From assembly GCF_000715495.1 (NCBI RefSeq), contig NZ_JNLX01000127.1:1-60923 (forward strand): DNA of 60,923 nucleotides, written 5' to 3'. Below, piece by piece: positions 34,090 through 45,430 of this stretch. The stretch comes from Hymenobacter sp. IS2118 (GTDB taxonomy: Bacteria > Bacteroidota > Bacteroidia > Cytophagales > Hymenobacteraceae). The notes under the pieces were generated by a model. The model was not told the DNA's origin and did no database searches. It was given only the letters and a program-made list of their open reading frames with translations. Position 1 is the stretch's first letter, and each line of letters starts with the position of its first letter. The position numbers and the translations under genes are program-made.

Positions 34090-35991
34090 ATGTCTGCCTC
34101 CGCCCCCGCCCTGCCCTACCTCGTGTTCGATTTCGACAGCACCTTCACGCAAGTGGAAGGCCTCGATGAGCTGGCCGAAATTGCCCTGCACGGCCAGCCC
34201 AACCAAGCCGAGGTGGTGGCCCAAATCCGCGCCCTCACCGACCAGGGAATGGCCGGCGAAATCGGGTTTCAGGAGTCGCTGGCGCGGCGGCTGGCGCTGC
34301 TGGGTGCCAACGAGCGGCACCTGGTGCCACTGGTGGCCCGCCTGCAAACCAAGGTGAGCGAAAGCATCCGGCGCAACGGCGACTTTTTTCGGCGCTTCGC
34401 CGACCGCATTTACGTGGTGAGCAGCGGCTTTCGCGAGTTCATTGAGCCCGTGGTGGCCGAGTATGGCATTGCCCCCAGTCACGTGCTGGCCAACACCTTT
34501 ACCTTCGACGCGGCCGGCAACATCACCGGCTGCGACCCAACCAACGTGCTGAGCCGCGACGGCGGCAAAATTCGCCAGCTGGTGCTACTCGATTTGGACG
34601 GGCCGGTATACGTACTCGGCGATGGCTACACCGACTACCAAATCCGCGAGGCCGGCCTGGCCCACCGCTTCTACGCTTACACCGAGAATGTTAGCCGCCC
34701 CACCGTGGTGGCCCACGCCGACGAAGTGCTTCCCACCTTCGACGAGTTTTTGTACCAACTAAAACTTCCCATGACTCTTTCGTACCCCAAAAACCGCATC
34801 AAAGTCCTGCTGCTCGAAAACCCCGATGCCCGCGCCCGGGAGCTATTCAGCACCGAAGGCTACCAGGTAGAAACCGTGCCCGGCGGCCTCGACGAAGACG
34901 AGCTGATTCAGCGCATTGAGGGCGTGAGCATTCTCGGCATCCGCAGCAAAACCCAGGTGACGCCGCGGGTGCTGGAAGCGGCCAACCGGCTGATTGCCAT
35001 CGGCGCGTTCTGCATCGGCACCAACCAGATAGCTCTGGCCGAGGCTATGAAGCGCGGCATAGCCGTGTTCAACGCTCCTTTTAGCAACACCCGCTCGGTG
35101 GTGGAGCTGGCGCTGGGCGAAATTATCGTGCTGGCCCGCCGCATCCCCGAAAAAAACCCGAAAATGCACGCCGGCGAGTGGGACAAGTCGGCCAACGGCG
35201 CGTTTGAGATTCGCGGCAAGACGCTGGGCATTGTGGGCTATGGCAACATCGGCTCGCAGCTATCGGTGGTGGCCGAGGCGGTGGGTATGAAGGTGGTGTA
35301 CTTCGACATTGCCGAAAAACTACAGCTCGGCAATGCCTTGAAGTGCCGCACGCTGGCAGAATTGCTCACGCAGGCCGATGTGGTGACGCTGCACATCGAC
35401 GGCCGACCCGAAAACCTGGATTTCTTCGGCGAAAAGGAATTTGCGCTGATGAAAAAGGGTGCTCTGTTCCTCAACAACGCCCGTGGCCACGTCGTGGACG
35501 TGCCGGCCCTGGCCGCCGCCCTGCGTTCCGGCCACCTCGGCGGCGCGGCTATCGACGTGTTTCCCTACGAGCCCAAAACCAATCACGAGGGCTTCGAAAA
35601 CGAGCTGCGCGGCCTGCCCAACGTGCTTCTCACGCCCCACATCGGCGGCAGCACGGCCGAGGCCCAGCGCAACATTGCCGAATTTGTGCCCGAGCGCATC
35701 ATGGCCTACATCAACACCGGCAACACCCAGCAATCGGTCAATTTCCCCAACATCCAGCTGCCGGTACAGCCCGGACACCGCCTCATCCACATCCACGCCA
35801 ACGTCCCCGGCGTGCTGGCCAAAATCAACAACGTGCTGGCCGACCACCACGTCAACATCCTGGGCCAGTACCTGAAAACCAACGAGCTAATCGGCTACGT
35901 GATAACCGACATCAACAAGGAATACGACCAGGAAGTCATCAAAGCCCTGCGCGAAGTGGAGCACACCATCAAGTTCCGGGTGCTGTATTAG
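34090..35991 (+). CDS. Fused phosphoserine phosphatase / D-3-phosphoglycerate dehydrogenase
   Basis: 633 aa carrying the first and last steps of serine synthesis. Residues 1-225 are a HAD phosphatase of SerB type (FDFDSTF with nucleophile Asp14 and acid Asp16; VVSSGF; GDGYTD). Residues about 228-555 are SerA: NAD motif GIVGYGNIG (380-388), Arg in LFLNNARG, and catalytic His in LLTPHIGG. An ACT domain (about 560-633, RLIHIHANVPGVLAKINNVL) probably senses serine. Met228 starts the SerA part and looks like a former start codon. The middle step (SerC) is not in the window. A CATCTTTG box lies close to the ATG, so the leader is very short. Confidence 0.93.
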   Translation: MSASAPALPYLVFDFDSTFTQVEGLDELAEIALHGQPNQAEVVAQIRALTDQGMAGEIGFQESLARRLALLGANERHLVPLVARLQTKVSESIRRNGDFFRRFADRIYVVSSGFREFIEPVVAEYGIAPSHVLANTFTFDAAGNITGCDPTNVLSRDGGKIRQLVLLDLDGPVYVLGDGYTDYQIREAGLAHRFYAYTENVSRPTVVAHADEVLPTFDEFLYQLKLPMTLSYPKNRIKVLLLENPDARARELFSTEGYQVETVPGGLDEDELIQRIEGVSILGIRSKTQVTPRVLEAANRLIAIGAFCIGTNQIALAEAMKRGIAVFNAPFSNTRSVVELALGEIIVLARRIPEKNPKMHAGEWDKSANGAFEIRGKTLGIVGYGNIGSQLSVVAEAVGMKVVYFDIAEKLQLGNALKCRTLAELLTQADVVTLHIDGRPENLDFFGEKEFALMKKGALFLNNARGHVVDVPALAAALRSGHLGGAAIDVFPYEPKTNHEGFENELRGLPNVLLTPHIGGSTAEAQRNIAEFVPERIMAYINTGNTQQSVNFPNIQLPVQPGHRLIHIHANVPGVLAKINNVLADHHVNILGQYLKTNELIGYVITDINKEYDQEVIKALREVEHTIKFRVLY

Positions 35992-35995
35992 GTAG

Positions 35996-36092
35996 TGAGC
36001 CACAAGCTACAAGCCGCACTGGCAGCAGTCTACGGGCAACGCAGTTGCCCAGACTGCCAGCCGCGCCAACGAATGCAGTCTCCAACTGCCGC
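35996..36092. repeat. Left inverted repeat of the RAYT unit
   Basis: Contains TGAGCCACAAGCTACAAGC and then CAGTCTACGGGCAACGCAGT..GCAGTCTCC. It recurs inverted downstream of the transposase gene. An inner hairpin GGCAACGCAGTTGCC is present. Confidence 0.8.
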
Positions 36093-36133
36093 ACCCCGCT
36101 AGCCTCGCAAAACCCGCCCCCAAAACCGCCACC

Positions 36134-36679
36134 ATGGGCTATCCAATTCGCGACCAGCAGGCCCTGTACTTCCTCACCTTCACCACCGTGGGCTGGGCCG
36201 ACATCTTCACCCGCCCGCACTATAAAGACATCGTTATCGAGAGCCTGCGCTACTGCCAGGCCCACAAGGGGCTGGAGCTATTCGCCTATTGCCTCATGAC
36301 CAACCACCTGCACCTCATCGCCCGTGCCGCCGAAGGCCACGAACTTTCTCACATTGTGCGGGATTTCAAAAAATTCACGGCCACCCGCCTTTTCACGGAA
36401 ATCATCGCCTCCCCCACCGAAAGCCGCCGCAACTGGCTGCGGTGGCTCCTCACGCAGGAGGGCGAACGAAACCCCAACAATACTAATTTCCAGCTCTGGC
36501 AGCAGCGCAGCCACGGCGTGGAGCTGAGCAGCCAGGAAATGGTGCGCCAGCGCCTGGCCTACACGCACGCCAAGCCCGTGCGGGCGGGCATCTGCTACCG
36601 CGCTGAGGACTATGTGTATTCCTCGGCCTCGTTTTACGCCGGGCTGGAAGCGGTGCTGCCGGTGTCGTTGCTGTTTTAG
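36134..36679 (+). CDS. REP-associated tyrosine transposase (RAYT, Y1/IS200-like)
   Basis: 181 aa single-strand DNA transposase of the HUH class. The metal-binding His pair is His58 and His60 in LMTNHLHLIA. Downstream, YTHAKPVRAGICYRAEDYVY is the RAYT/Y1 C-terminal signature, with several Tyr that may include the nucleophile. LWQQRSHGVEL is typical of the Bacteroidota branch. The gene is bracketed by inverted copies of a roughly 70-bp palindromic repeat, as expected for a RAYT and its REP sequences. Full length, with no frameshift. Confidence 0.9.
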   Translation: MGYPIRDQQALYFLTFTTVGWADIFTRPHYKDIVIESLRYCQAHKGLELFAYCLMTNHLHLIARAAEGHELSHIVRDFKKFTATRLFTEIIASPTESRRNWLRWLLTQEGERNPNNTNFQLWQQRSHGVELSSQEMVRQRLAYTHAKPVRAGICYRAEDYVYSSASFYAGLEAVLPVSLLF

Positions 36680-36718
36680 GCTTTCAAATTCAGCAGTCTG
36701 GAAACAGGCTGTGAAGCT

Positions 36719-36822
36719 TGCCGCTTGAAACTTGTGGCTCATTATTTAATTCGGCAGTCTGGAGACTGCACTTGTGGGCGTGGCTGGCAGTCTGGGCAAC
36801 TGCGTTGCCTGTAGACTGCCGC
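36719..36822. repeat. Right inverted repeat of the RAYT unit
   Basis: Inverted relative of the left copy: GCAGTCTGGAGACTGC..GGCAGTCTGGGCAACTGC..TAGACTGCC, with the outer CTTGAAACTTGTGGCTCA. It ends about 27 bases before the stop codon of the PBP4-type gene. Confidence 0.8.
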
Positions 36823-36848
36823 CAGGGCGTGCAGTGGCCGCAGTTTAT

Positions 36849-38276
36849 TTATAGCCTGTCCCGCACCTGGCGCAGCAGGCGCTCCATTTCGTTGCGTACG
36901 GGTTGGTCGTCGGCCGGGAAGCCGTTGTTGAAGAAGGTGACGGCTACCAGACGGCCGGATTTGGTGCGCACGTAGCCGCACAGGTTCACGGTGTTGGTGA
37001 GGGTGCCGGTTTTGCCCCAAAACCAGGTTCCAGCGGCGTCGCGGTAACGCTTGCGCAGGGTGCCCTGCCCACCGCCGGCGGCCAGCACGCTCAGCAGGCG
37101 CGGCTCTTCTACCTCCTGGTGCAGCTTGAGCAGCAGGGCCGTGAAGCTGCGCGGCGTAACCAGGTTGAGGCGCGAGAGGCCCGAGCCATCCACCCAAACG
37201 GGCCGGTCGGGCAGGACGGTAAGGTGTTTGCGCAGCGTGACGCGGATGGCACGGCTGGTGCTCAGCGAGTCGCGGCCGAGCGTGGTGCTGCTCATCAGCA
37301 GCAGCTGCTCGGCCAGGAAATTATCGCTCACGCGCAGCATGCGGCGGTAGAGCGAATCGACGGGAAGGCCGCTCAGGGTGCGCACCTCGTCCGTTTTACG
37401 AGGACGCCACGGCACGGCCACAATGGCCCGGCGCAAGGTATCGCCCAGCATGCGCAGCAACAGCGTGCGGCTGGTGCGAAACGGCACTTCGTCTATCCAC
37501 TTTTTGGTGGAGGGCAGCGTGTAGAAGCGGTTGGTGAGCGGGTCGCGGCGCACGTGGGTATCGGGGTCGATGTCGGGCGACAGAAAGTTAGGCGGGGCCA
37601 GCTCCGTGAGTGGCGCAAACGAGCGGGGCAGCACCCGCACCCGCTGCGGCAACGGTAGCCCGCGGTTGGCAGCGGCCCCACCGGCGCGCTGGGCCGGGCG
37701 CAAGGGCGCCGCCGCGTAGAAACGCACCGTGTTGCCATAAATCGGGAAAGCAGTGCGCTCGGGTTGGAAATAATACGTGTAGTCGTCCCAGCTCCAGCTG
37801 GGGCCGTAGGCGGGCACGCTGGCGATATCGCAGTAGGCCAGCATTTTTTCGGGCCGGGTGGCCAGGAAGGCGTAGGCGCGGCGGCTGGGCACGTCGCCGT
37901 GCAGGAAGGTGGGGTCGCCGGTGCCCTGAAAAAACAGGGTGTCGCCCCGCGAGAAGTAGCGCAGGCTGGGCAACGAGTCGGGCAGCAGCTTCAGGCCGGC
38001 GTAGAAGCTAAAAAGCTTCATGGTGCTGGCCGGGGTGAAATAGCGGCCGTCGTTGTGGCCAAACAGGATTTCGCCGGTAGTGGCGTCGGCCATGCTAATG
38101 CCCACTTGGTGCTGGCTGAGCACCGCCGAGCTATCCACCAGGTTTTGGAACCAGGGCAGCTGGCCGGGCGGCGGCGGCACCGCCACAGCCGGCGGCGCCT
38201 CGGCGGTTTGGGCGCAGGCGGGCAGCTGAGTAGCGCCCAGCGCCAGCAACAATAGAAAGTAGACGGGACGTAGCAC
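36849..38276 (-). CDS. dacB: D-alanyl-D-alanine carboxypeptidase/endopeptidase, PBP4 type (S13)
   Basis: 475 aa periplasmic peptidoglycan hydrolase. The signal is MLRPVYFLLLLALGATQLPA, followed by CAQ, so a lipoprotein form is possible. The active site has all three motifs: SxxK as Ser84-Thr-Met-Lys87, SxN as RVSDNFLAEQ, and KTG as WGKTGTLTN. The large insertion between motifs 1 and 2 (about 100-320) is the S13 hallmark. It removes terminal D-Ala and cuts peptide cross-links. The 3' end lies against the RAYT repeat. Confidence 0.92.
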   Translation of the reverse strand: MLRPVYFLLLLALGATQLPACAQTAEAPPAVAVPPPPGQLPWFQNLVDSSAVLSQHQVGISMADATTGEILFGHNDGRYFTPASTMKLFSFYAGLKLLPDSLPSLRYFSRGDTLFFQGTGDPTFLHGDVPSRRAYAFLATRPEKMLAYCDIASVPAYGPSWSWDDYTYYFQPERTAFPIYGNTVRFYAAAPLRPAQRAGGAAANRGLPLPQRVRVLPRSFAPLTELAPPNFLSPDIDPDTHVRRDPLTNRFYTLPSTKKWIDEVPFRTSRTLLLRMLGDTLRRAIVAVPWRPRKTDEVRTLSGLPVDSLYRRMLRVSDNFLAEQLLLMSSTTLGRDSLSTSRAIRVTLRKHLTVLPDRPVWVDGSGLSRLNLVTPRSFTALLLKLHQEVEEPRLLSVLAAGGGQGTLRKRYRDAAGTWFWGKTGTLTNTVNLCGYVRTKSGRLVAVTFFNNGFPADDQPVRNEMERLLRQVRDRL

Positions 38277-38377
38277 GCGACGAAATTACGCAGCTTCTGA
38301 GTCCAACCAGAGGTAATTCACGAAATAAAATCGGAGCCGGAGCCTGCCGTGATGCGCCGGCGGCACCGGCACGGCCG

Positions 38378-39991
38378 CTATTCGGGGTGCTCGATGTGCA
38401 GCACTTTGGCTTCGTCCAAATCGAGCTGGGCTTCCTGCTGGCGCAGCACTTCGTCCTCAAACACGTTGTGGCGGCGCATCTGAAACAGCTCTTCGCGCTG
38501 CACGCGCAGCACGTCCAGCAGCACGCGGTGGTAGTGGTGCAGGGCCTGGCGCTGGGAGTCGTCAAACTCTATCGACTCCAACGTCTGGGCCGTGAGCTGC
38601 ACCTCGCTTTCCATGCGCTGGTGCAGGCGGGCCACCAGCTTGTTGCCGCTCATTTCGGGGGCGTATTGCTGCTTGAGGTGCGCAAGGGCCACTTTGCGCA
38701 GCCGGAGCCGCACACCAGCTTCCTGCTCGGCGGGCGGCACGGCTTCTTCCAGCTCGCTCAGTTTGGTGTAGCGGATGAGCGCCGGCAGAGTGAGCCCCTG
38801 GAAAACCAGCGTCACCAGAATGACCACGAAGGTGATGAAGAGTATCAGGTTGCGTTGCGGAAACGCCTGGCCGTTGGCCAGCAACGGAATGGACAAGGCC
38901 GCGGCCAGCGATACCACGCCCCGCATGCCGGCCCAGCCCAGCACCAGCGGCCCCTGCCAGCCGGGGCTAGGCTCGCGGCGGCGAATGCGGGCACTCAGCA
39001 GGCGCGGCAGGAAAGCCGCCGGAAATATCCACAGCAGCCGAATCAGAATAACGATGGCGGTGATGATGAGACCGTAGGCGGTGGCCTGCCCCAACGAATA
39101 ATCGCCCATTCCCTCCACCGTCATGGGCAGTTGCAGGCCAATAAGAATGAATACTAGGCCATTGAGCACGAAGCCGAGGCTGGCCCACACGCCGTTGGCC
39201 TGCAACCGGGTGCTGGCATCGAAAACCGTGTGCGAAAAATACGACAGCAGCAAGCCACCACTTACCACCGCCAGCACGCCCGAAAAATGGAACTCCTCGG
39301 CCACGAGGTACATCACGTAGGGCGCCATTAGGGTGAGAGCCGTGTTGATGTTGGGCGTAGTGGGTAGGTATTTATGAAACAGGTAAAAGCCGTAGGCCAC
39401 GCCCACGCCCACCGCGATACCCATGCTGCTTGCCACCACGAAGCTGGTAGCGGCCTGCTGCCACACAAACGTGCCCGAGACCACCGCGACCAGCGCAAAC
39501 CGAAATACAATCAGGCTGGACGCATCGTTGAGCAGGCTCTCGCCGCCCAGAATGGCCAGCACCCGCTTGGGCACTTTAATGCCCTTGAGCACCGAAGTGG
39601 CGGCCACGGCATCGGGCGGCGAAATGATGCCGCCCAGCAAAAAACCCAGCGCCAGCGTGAACCCCGGAATCATGGCCTGCGCCACATAGGCCACGATGAC
39701 GGACGTGAACAGCACCAGCCCGAAGGCCAGCAGGCCGATGGGCCGCCGCCAGCGCCAGAAGTCCCTCCAAGACGTGTGCCACGCCGCCTCGTAGAGCAAA
39801 GGCGGCAGGAATATCAGAAAAATGAGGTCGGGCTCGATGGCCACGCGCGGCAAGCCGGGCACAAACCCCAGCACCAGCCCGCCCAGCACCAGAAAAACCG
39901 GGTACGATATGCGCAGCTTCTGCCCCAGCATCACCAGCAGGAAGACGGCGAAGAGCAGCCCCAAAATGAGCAACAACGTGGAATGCAGCAT
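38378..39991 (-). CDS. Na+/H+ antiporter, CPA1 (NhaP-like) family
   Basis: 537 aa inner-membrane antiporter with about 12 helices in residues 1-410 (first LLLILGLLFAVFLLVMLG). The ion-binding helix is SPPDAVAATSVLKG (Asp at about 122), and the second acidic site is SLLNDASSLIVF. Both fit the CPA1 pattern of monovalent cation/proton exchange. A cytoplasmic tail of about 125 residues contains charged coiled-coil stretches and may regulate activity. It helps pH and sodium balance. Its promoter region holds a degenerate repeat. Confidence 0.92.
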   Translation of the reverse strand: MLHSTLLLILGLLFAVFLLVMLGQKLRISYPVFLVLGGLVLGFVPGLPRVAIEPDLIFLIFLPPLLYEAAWHTSWRDFWRWRRPIGLLAFGLVLFTSVIVAYVAQAMIPGFTLALGFLLGGIISPPDAVAATSVLKGIKVPKRVLAILGGESLLNDASSLIVFRFALVAVVSGTFVWQQAATSFVVASSMGIAVGVGVAYGFYLFHKYLPTTPNINTALTLMAPYVMYLVAEEFHFSGVLAVVSGGLLLSYFSHTVFDASTRLQANGVWASLGFVLNGLVFILIGLQLPMTVEGMGDYSLGQATAYGLIITAIVILIRLLWIFPAAFLPRLLSARIRRREPSPGWQGPLVLGWAGMRGVVSLAAALSIPLLANGQAFPQRNLILFITFVVILVTLVFQGLTLPALIRYTKLSELEEAVPPAEQEAGVRLRLRKVALAHLKQQYAPEMSGNKLVARLHQRMESEVQLTAQTLESIEFDDSQRQALHHYHRVLLDVLRVQREELFQMRRHNVFEDEVLRQQEAQLDLDEAKVLHIEHPE

Positions 39992-40006
39992 GGAACAGCT
40001 AATTGA

Positions 40007-41884
<1,878 letters not shown>

Positions 41885-41910
41885 GCATTTGCGCTTAACA
41901 GCAAGAGTGT

Positions 41911-42005
41911 ACGTCATGCTGAGCTTGTCGAAGCATCTCTACCGCGAAACCAATCAATTTCAGCATCGCGGTAGAGATGCTTCGGCTGCGCTCAGCATGA
42001 CATAC
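41911..42005. repeat. GTCATGCTGAGC palindromic repeat, copy 5
   Basis: ACGTCATGCTGAGCTTGTCG...GCTCAGCATGACAT with inner AAGCATCTCTACCGCG / CGCGGTAGAGATGCTT. Lies between pyrG and yidC and may act as the pyrG transcript end. Confidence 0.88.
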
Positions 42006-42069
42006 ATTCTTTGTATCTCAATACGCACAGCACCCCGTACCTTTGCCCTTTCGCAACCTTAACGTACTA

Positions 42070-43869
42070 ATGGATAAAAATTCAGCAACCGGCCTTTTCC
42101 TGATTTCGGCCTTGCTTCTCATCTACCTCTTCTTTTTCAGCCCGAAAACCGAAGATGTGAAGGCTACTGGTAAAACGCCAGCCCCCACCACTGCTGCTGC
42201 TCCGGCGGCTACGCCCGCGGCCACGCTGGCCTTTGCCCCCGAAGCTACCCTCGACACCGCCGCTACCAGCGGCGCGGTGGTTCAGGATGTAGCCCTCTCC
42301 AACGAGAACCTCAACATCACGTTCTCGACCCGGGGCGGCCGCGTGACGGCCGTGCGTTTGAAGAAATACAAGACCTTCGGTGGAAAGCCGCTGGACTTGT
42401 TCGATGCGACAAGTGCCCGCATGGACACCCAGTTCCGCACCATCGACGGCAAAGTCATTAAGTTTTCGGACCTGGTGTTTCAGTCCGCCACGTCGCAGGC
42501 AGCCGGTGGCGCGTCGGTGCTCACCTTCACAGCCCCAGTGGCCGGCGGCAGCGTGGTGCAGACGTACTCCCTGCCCGCCAACAGCTTCGAGCTGAAGTAC
42601 GACCTGCGCCTGAACGGCCTGGAACGCACCGTGGCCAAGGAGCCGCTCACCTTCACCTTCGTGGACCGCGTGCGCCAGACCGAGCAGGACCTGGCCCAGA
42701 ACCGCAACCATACCACCATCAACCATTACCTGGCCGCCGGCGACCAGGGCTCGCTGTCCGAAGCCAGCGAAACGCCCGAGGAGTACAAGGCCACGGGCCC
42801 CGTGAAATGGGCCGCCCACAAGCACGACTTCTTCGTGGCCGGCCTCATCGCCGACCAGCAGCCCTTCACGGGCGGCGCCTTCAACTCGACCGTTAACCTG
42901 GCCGACTCGACCACCATCAAAACCCTGAGCACCACCCTCACCCTGCCCGTGGACGAGGTGGCGCAGGGCCGGGGCCAGTACCGCTTCTTTTTCGGCCCCA
43001 ATTCTTTTAGCCTGCTGAAGGAAGTGGCGCCCGAGTTCGACCGCAACGTGTACCTGGGCTGGGGCCTGTTTCGTTGGGTAAACCGCTTTGTGGTGCTGCC
43101 AGTGTTCCACTTCCTGGAGCAGTACATCAGCTCTTACGGCATTATTATTCTGCTGCTGGTGGTGCTCATCAAGCTGGTAACGTGGCCCCTGACCTATAAA
43201 AGCTACGAGAGCCAGGCCCGCATGAAAGTGCTGAAGCCGGAGATTGACGCGCTCAAGGAAAAGTACGGCGACGACGCCACTAAGGTGCAGCAGGAAACGA
43301 TGAAGCTCTACTCCACTTTTGGGGTGAGCCCGCTGGGTGGCTGCCTGCCCACGCTGCTCACGATGCCCATTCTGTTTGCCTTGTTCCAGTTCTTCCCCAA
43401 CGCCATCGAGCTACGGCAGGAAAGCTTTTTGTGGGCCAAAGACCTGAGCAGCTACGACGTATTTGCCCGGCTGCCTTTCTACGTGAAGTGGTACGGCGAC
43501 CACATCAGCATGTTTACGCTGCTGATGACGGCCTCTACCCTACTCATGACCTGGCAGAGCAACCAGACCAACACGGCCATGCAGGGCCCCATGAAGACGT
43601 ACAGCTACCTGATGCCCCTCATCTTCCTGTTCGTGCTGAACAGCTTCGCGGCCGGCCTCACCTGGTACTACTTCGTATCGAACGTGGTGACGTTTGCCCA
43701 GCAGGCCATCACCAAGTTCTTCATGGACGACACCAAAATCCGCGCGCAGCTGGACGCCAACAAAATCAAAAACAAGGACAAGAAGCCCGGTGGCATCCAA
43801 AACCGCATCGCCGAAGCCATGAAGGCCGCACAGGAACGCGAAGCCCAGGCCAAGCGCAAGCAGTCGTAA
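42070..43869 (+). CDS. yidC: Membrane protein insertase YidC/Oxa1
   Basis: 599 aa. The start is set at MDKNSATGLFLISALLLIYL, where the first membrane helix begins. A large periplasmic beta domain (about 75-330) follows, then five C-terminal helices, including VSPLGGCLPTLLTMPILFAL, and the hydrophilic-groove region around Arg or Lys at about 380-400. A basic tail (ERE..KRKQS) should contact the ribosome. It inserts and folds inner-membrane proteins with or without SecYEG. TTTG-N24-TACCTTTG just before the gene is a slightly over-spaced promoter. Followed by a strong terminator. Confidence 0.95.
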   Translation: MDKNSATGLFLISALLLIYLFFFSPKTEDVKATGKTPAPTTAAAPAATPAATLAFAPEATLDTAATSGAVVQDVALSNENLNITFSTRGGRVTAVRLKKYKTFGGKPLDLFDATSARMDTQFRTIDGKVIKFSDLVFQSATSQAAGGASVLTFTAPVAGGSVVQTYSLPANSFELKYDLRLNGLERTVAKEPLTFTFVDRVRQTEQDLAQNRNHTTINHYLAAGDQGSLSEASETPEEYKATGPVKWAAHKHDFFVAGLIADQQPFTGGAFNSTVNLADSTTIKTLSTTLTLPVDEVAQGRGQYRFFFGPNSFSLLKEVAPEFDRNVYLGWGLFRWVNRFVVLPVFHFLEQYISSYGIIILLLVVLIKLVTWPLTYKSYESQARMKVLKPEIDALKEKYGDDATKVQQETMKLYSTFGVSPLGGCLPTLLTMPILFALFQFFPNAIELRQESFLWAKDLSSYDVFARLPFYVKWYGDHISMFTLLMTASTLLMTWQSNQTNTAMQGPMKTYSYLMPLIFLFVLNSFAAGLTWYYFVSNVVTFAQQAITKFFMDDTKIRAQLDANKIKNKDKKPGGIQNRIAEAMKAAQEREAQAKRKQS

Positions 43870-43892
43870 GCTTCGCCTCAGCGTGTCTGAGA

Positions 43893-43941
43893 AGCCGGCA
43901 GAACGAAACCGTAGCACGGTTTTCGTTCTGCCGGCTTTTTA
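43893..43941 (+). terminator. Rho-independent terminator after yidC
   Basis: An 18-bp stem (AAGCCGGCAGAACGAAACC with its complement, one bulged T) is followed by TTTTTATT. One of the strongest hairpins in the window. Confidence 0.92.
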
Positions 43942-44024
43942 TTGGCCTATTTGCACGCAAATTCCAGTTGGCGGTTGCTAGTATCGAAACCGCCAACCAA
44001 CAACTAGCAACTAATACCCCACTT

Positions 44025-44534
44025 ATGCGTTTCTTCACCACCCTGCTTTGCTCGCTGACGCTGGGCCTGGCCCTGCCTAATTGTGCTCAAAAAAGCGTCT
44101 CTGCCGCGCAACAGGCCCCGGCCACGAAAGATTATCATCTGCGGCAGGGAGGCGGGCCGGTGCTCACCTTCGAGCGCACGGCCTGCATGGGCAAGTGCCC
44201 GACCTATACGATGCAAGTGTATGCCGACGGCCGCGTCATGTACGAGGGCCGCCGCTACGTGCCGCTCATGGGCCAGCGGGACCTGAAGTTGCCCGCCGCT
44301 ACCGTTGCCGACATGCTGCGCAAGGCTCAGGAAGCCCAGTTCGACCAGTTTGAGGACCGGTACGCAGCGTACACCACCGATTTGCCCAGCACCATTATCG
44401 GTATTCAGCAACCCAATGGCCTACTCAAAAAGGTGGTGATAATAGAAGGGGCGCCCGAAAACGTGAACAAACTCGTGGCTAGCCTCGGTACCCAGCTCGA
44501 CCAGCTGGCCAAAGTAGGCGGCGCCACCGAGTAA
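44025..44534 (+). CDS. DUF6438 protein, exported
   Basis: 169 aa with a signal peptide (MRFFTTLLCSLTLGLALPNCA) that may end in a lipobox at Cys20. The domain starts TFERTACMGKCPTYTMQVYA (about 48-68), the DUF6438 core with a CMGKCP Cys pair. It belongs to a family of unknown function, often lipoproteins. Short GTTGTCAG-like repeats precede it. It converges with the esterase gene. Confidence 0.85.
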   Translation: MRFFTTLLCSLTLGLALPNCAQKSVSAAQQAPATKDYHLRQGGGPVLTFERTACMGKCPTYTMQVYADGRVMYEGRRYVPLMGQRDLKLPAATVADMLRKAQEAQFDQFEDRYAAYTTDLPSTIIGIQQPNGLLKKVVIIEGAPENVNKLVASLGTQLDQLAKVGGATE

Positions 44535-44569
44535 CTCCACCTCCTGAAAAGCAACCCGCCGCAGGTGCC

Positions 44570-45430
44570 CTACTGCCCACTGCCGGCCTGCTCCGCCCGC
44601 GGCCCGAAAACGACCCGTAAGGCTTTCAGAGCCGCCGGATGATAAATGGTGGCGTGCGTTTCCTGCGGCAGGTGCTCGTAGTGGCAGGTGGCGGCGGGTG
44701 CGCTACCACTGTTCAGAACTTTGGCGAGCTGGCGGGTGGCCTTGATGTCGCCCTGGCTGCTGGTGGCCAGATATACTTGCCGGGTTTTTCCGGCCGGGGC
44801 CTTGGGCAAGGGGCCGGCCTGGGCGGCCAGTTGCCCGTTGTTCCACCACAGGCTGGGGTCAAAGGCGAGACAGGTATCGAACAGAGTGGGTTCCAGCAAC
44901 AGGGTTTCGACCACAAACAGCCCGGCCAGGGACTCGCCCACGATGGCAGTTTCGGCGGTAGTGCGGTAGCGGCGCCGGACTTCGGGCATGAGTTCTTCGC
45001 GGATAAACTGCCGGTAAGCAGCCGAACCGCCCACCTGGAGGGCAATTTCCCGGTCTTTCGCGTTGGTAGTTGGCCCGGTCAAGTCCCGCCGCCGCTGGGT
45101 GTTCTCAATGCCAACCAGCACAAACGGACGCATAGTGCCGTTGCCCACCAGCACCTGCACAAGCCCTGCAACGTGCAGAAAATCCTCCTGCATTCCCCCG
45201 TCGGGCATGTACAGCACGGGCAGCCGCAACGTTGCCGAGTCGGTGTAGGCGGGCGGCAGGTACACGTTGAGGCGGCGGGTTTCATCCAGGACTTTTGACT
45301 GGATGGTAAACGTCTGGCCGATGACCAATGGCTCGGCCGCAGTGGCCACCACGACGGCATGCTTCATTGCTCCTCCGGCTGCAAGCAAGGCAAAAAGCAG
45401 CAGCAGTATCGAGAGGTGCAGGCGGGACAT
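44570..45430 (-). CDS. Alpha/beta hydrolase, esterase D / trilactone esterase-like
   Basis: 286 aa exported by an N-terminal hydrophobic segment (MSRLHLSILLLLFALLAAGG). The nucleophile is Ser in VGESLAGLF (about 170), with Asp in AFDPSLWW and His in QETHATIYHP (about 260). This is the pattern of the esterase D-like family, which includes enterobactin esterases and feruloyl esterases. The Trp-rich line is shared with siderophore esterases, but no siderophore genes are nearby, so the substrate is open. Confidence 0.88.
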   Translation of the reverse strand: MSRLHLSILLLLFALLAAGGAMKHAVVVATAAEPLVIGQTFTIQSKVLDETRRLNVYLPPAYTDSATLRLPVLYMPDGGMQEDFLHVAGLVQVLVGNGTMRPFVLVGIENTQRRRDLTGPTTNAKDREIALQVGGSAAYRQFIREELMPEVRRRYRTTAETAIVGESLAGLFVVETLLLEPTLFDTCLAFDPSLWWNNGQLAAQAGPLPKAPAGKTRQVYLATSSQGDIKATRQLAKVLNSGSAPAATCHYEHLPQETHATIYHPAALKALRVVFGPRAEQAGSGQ

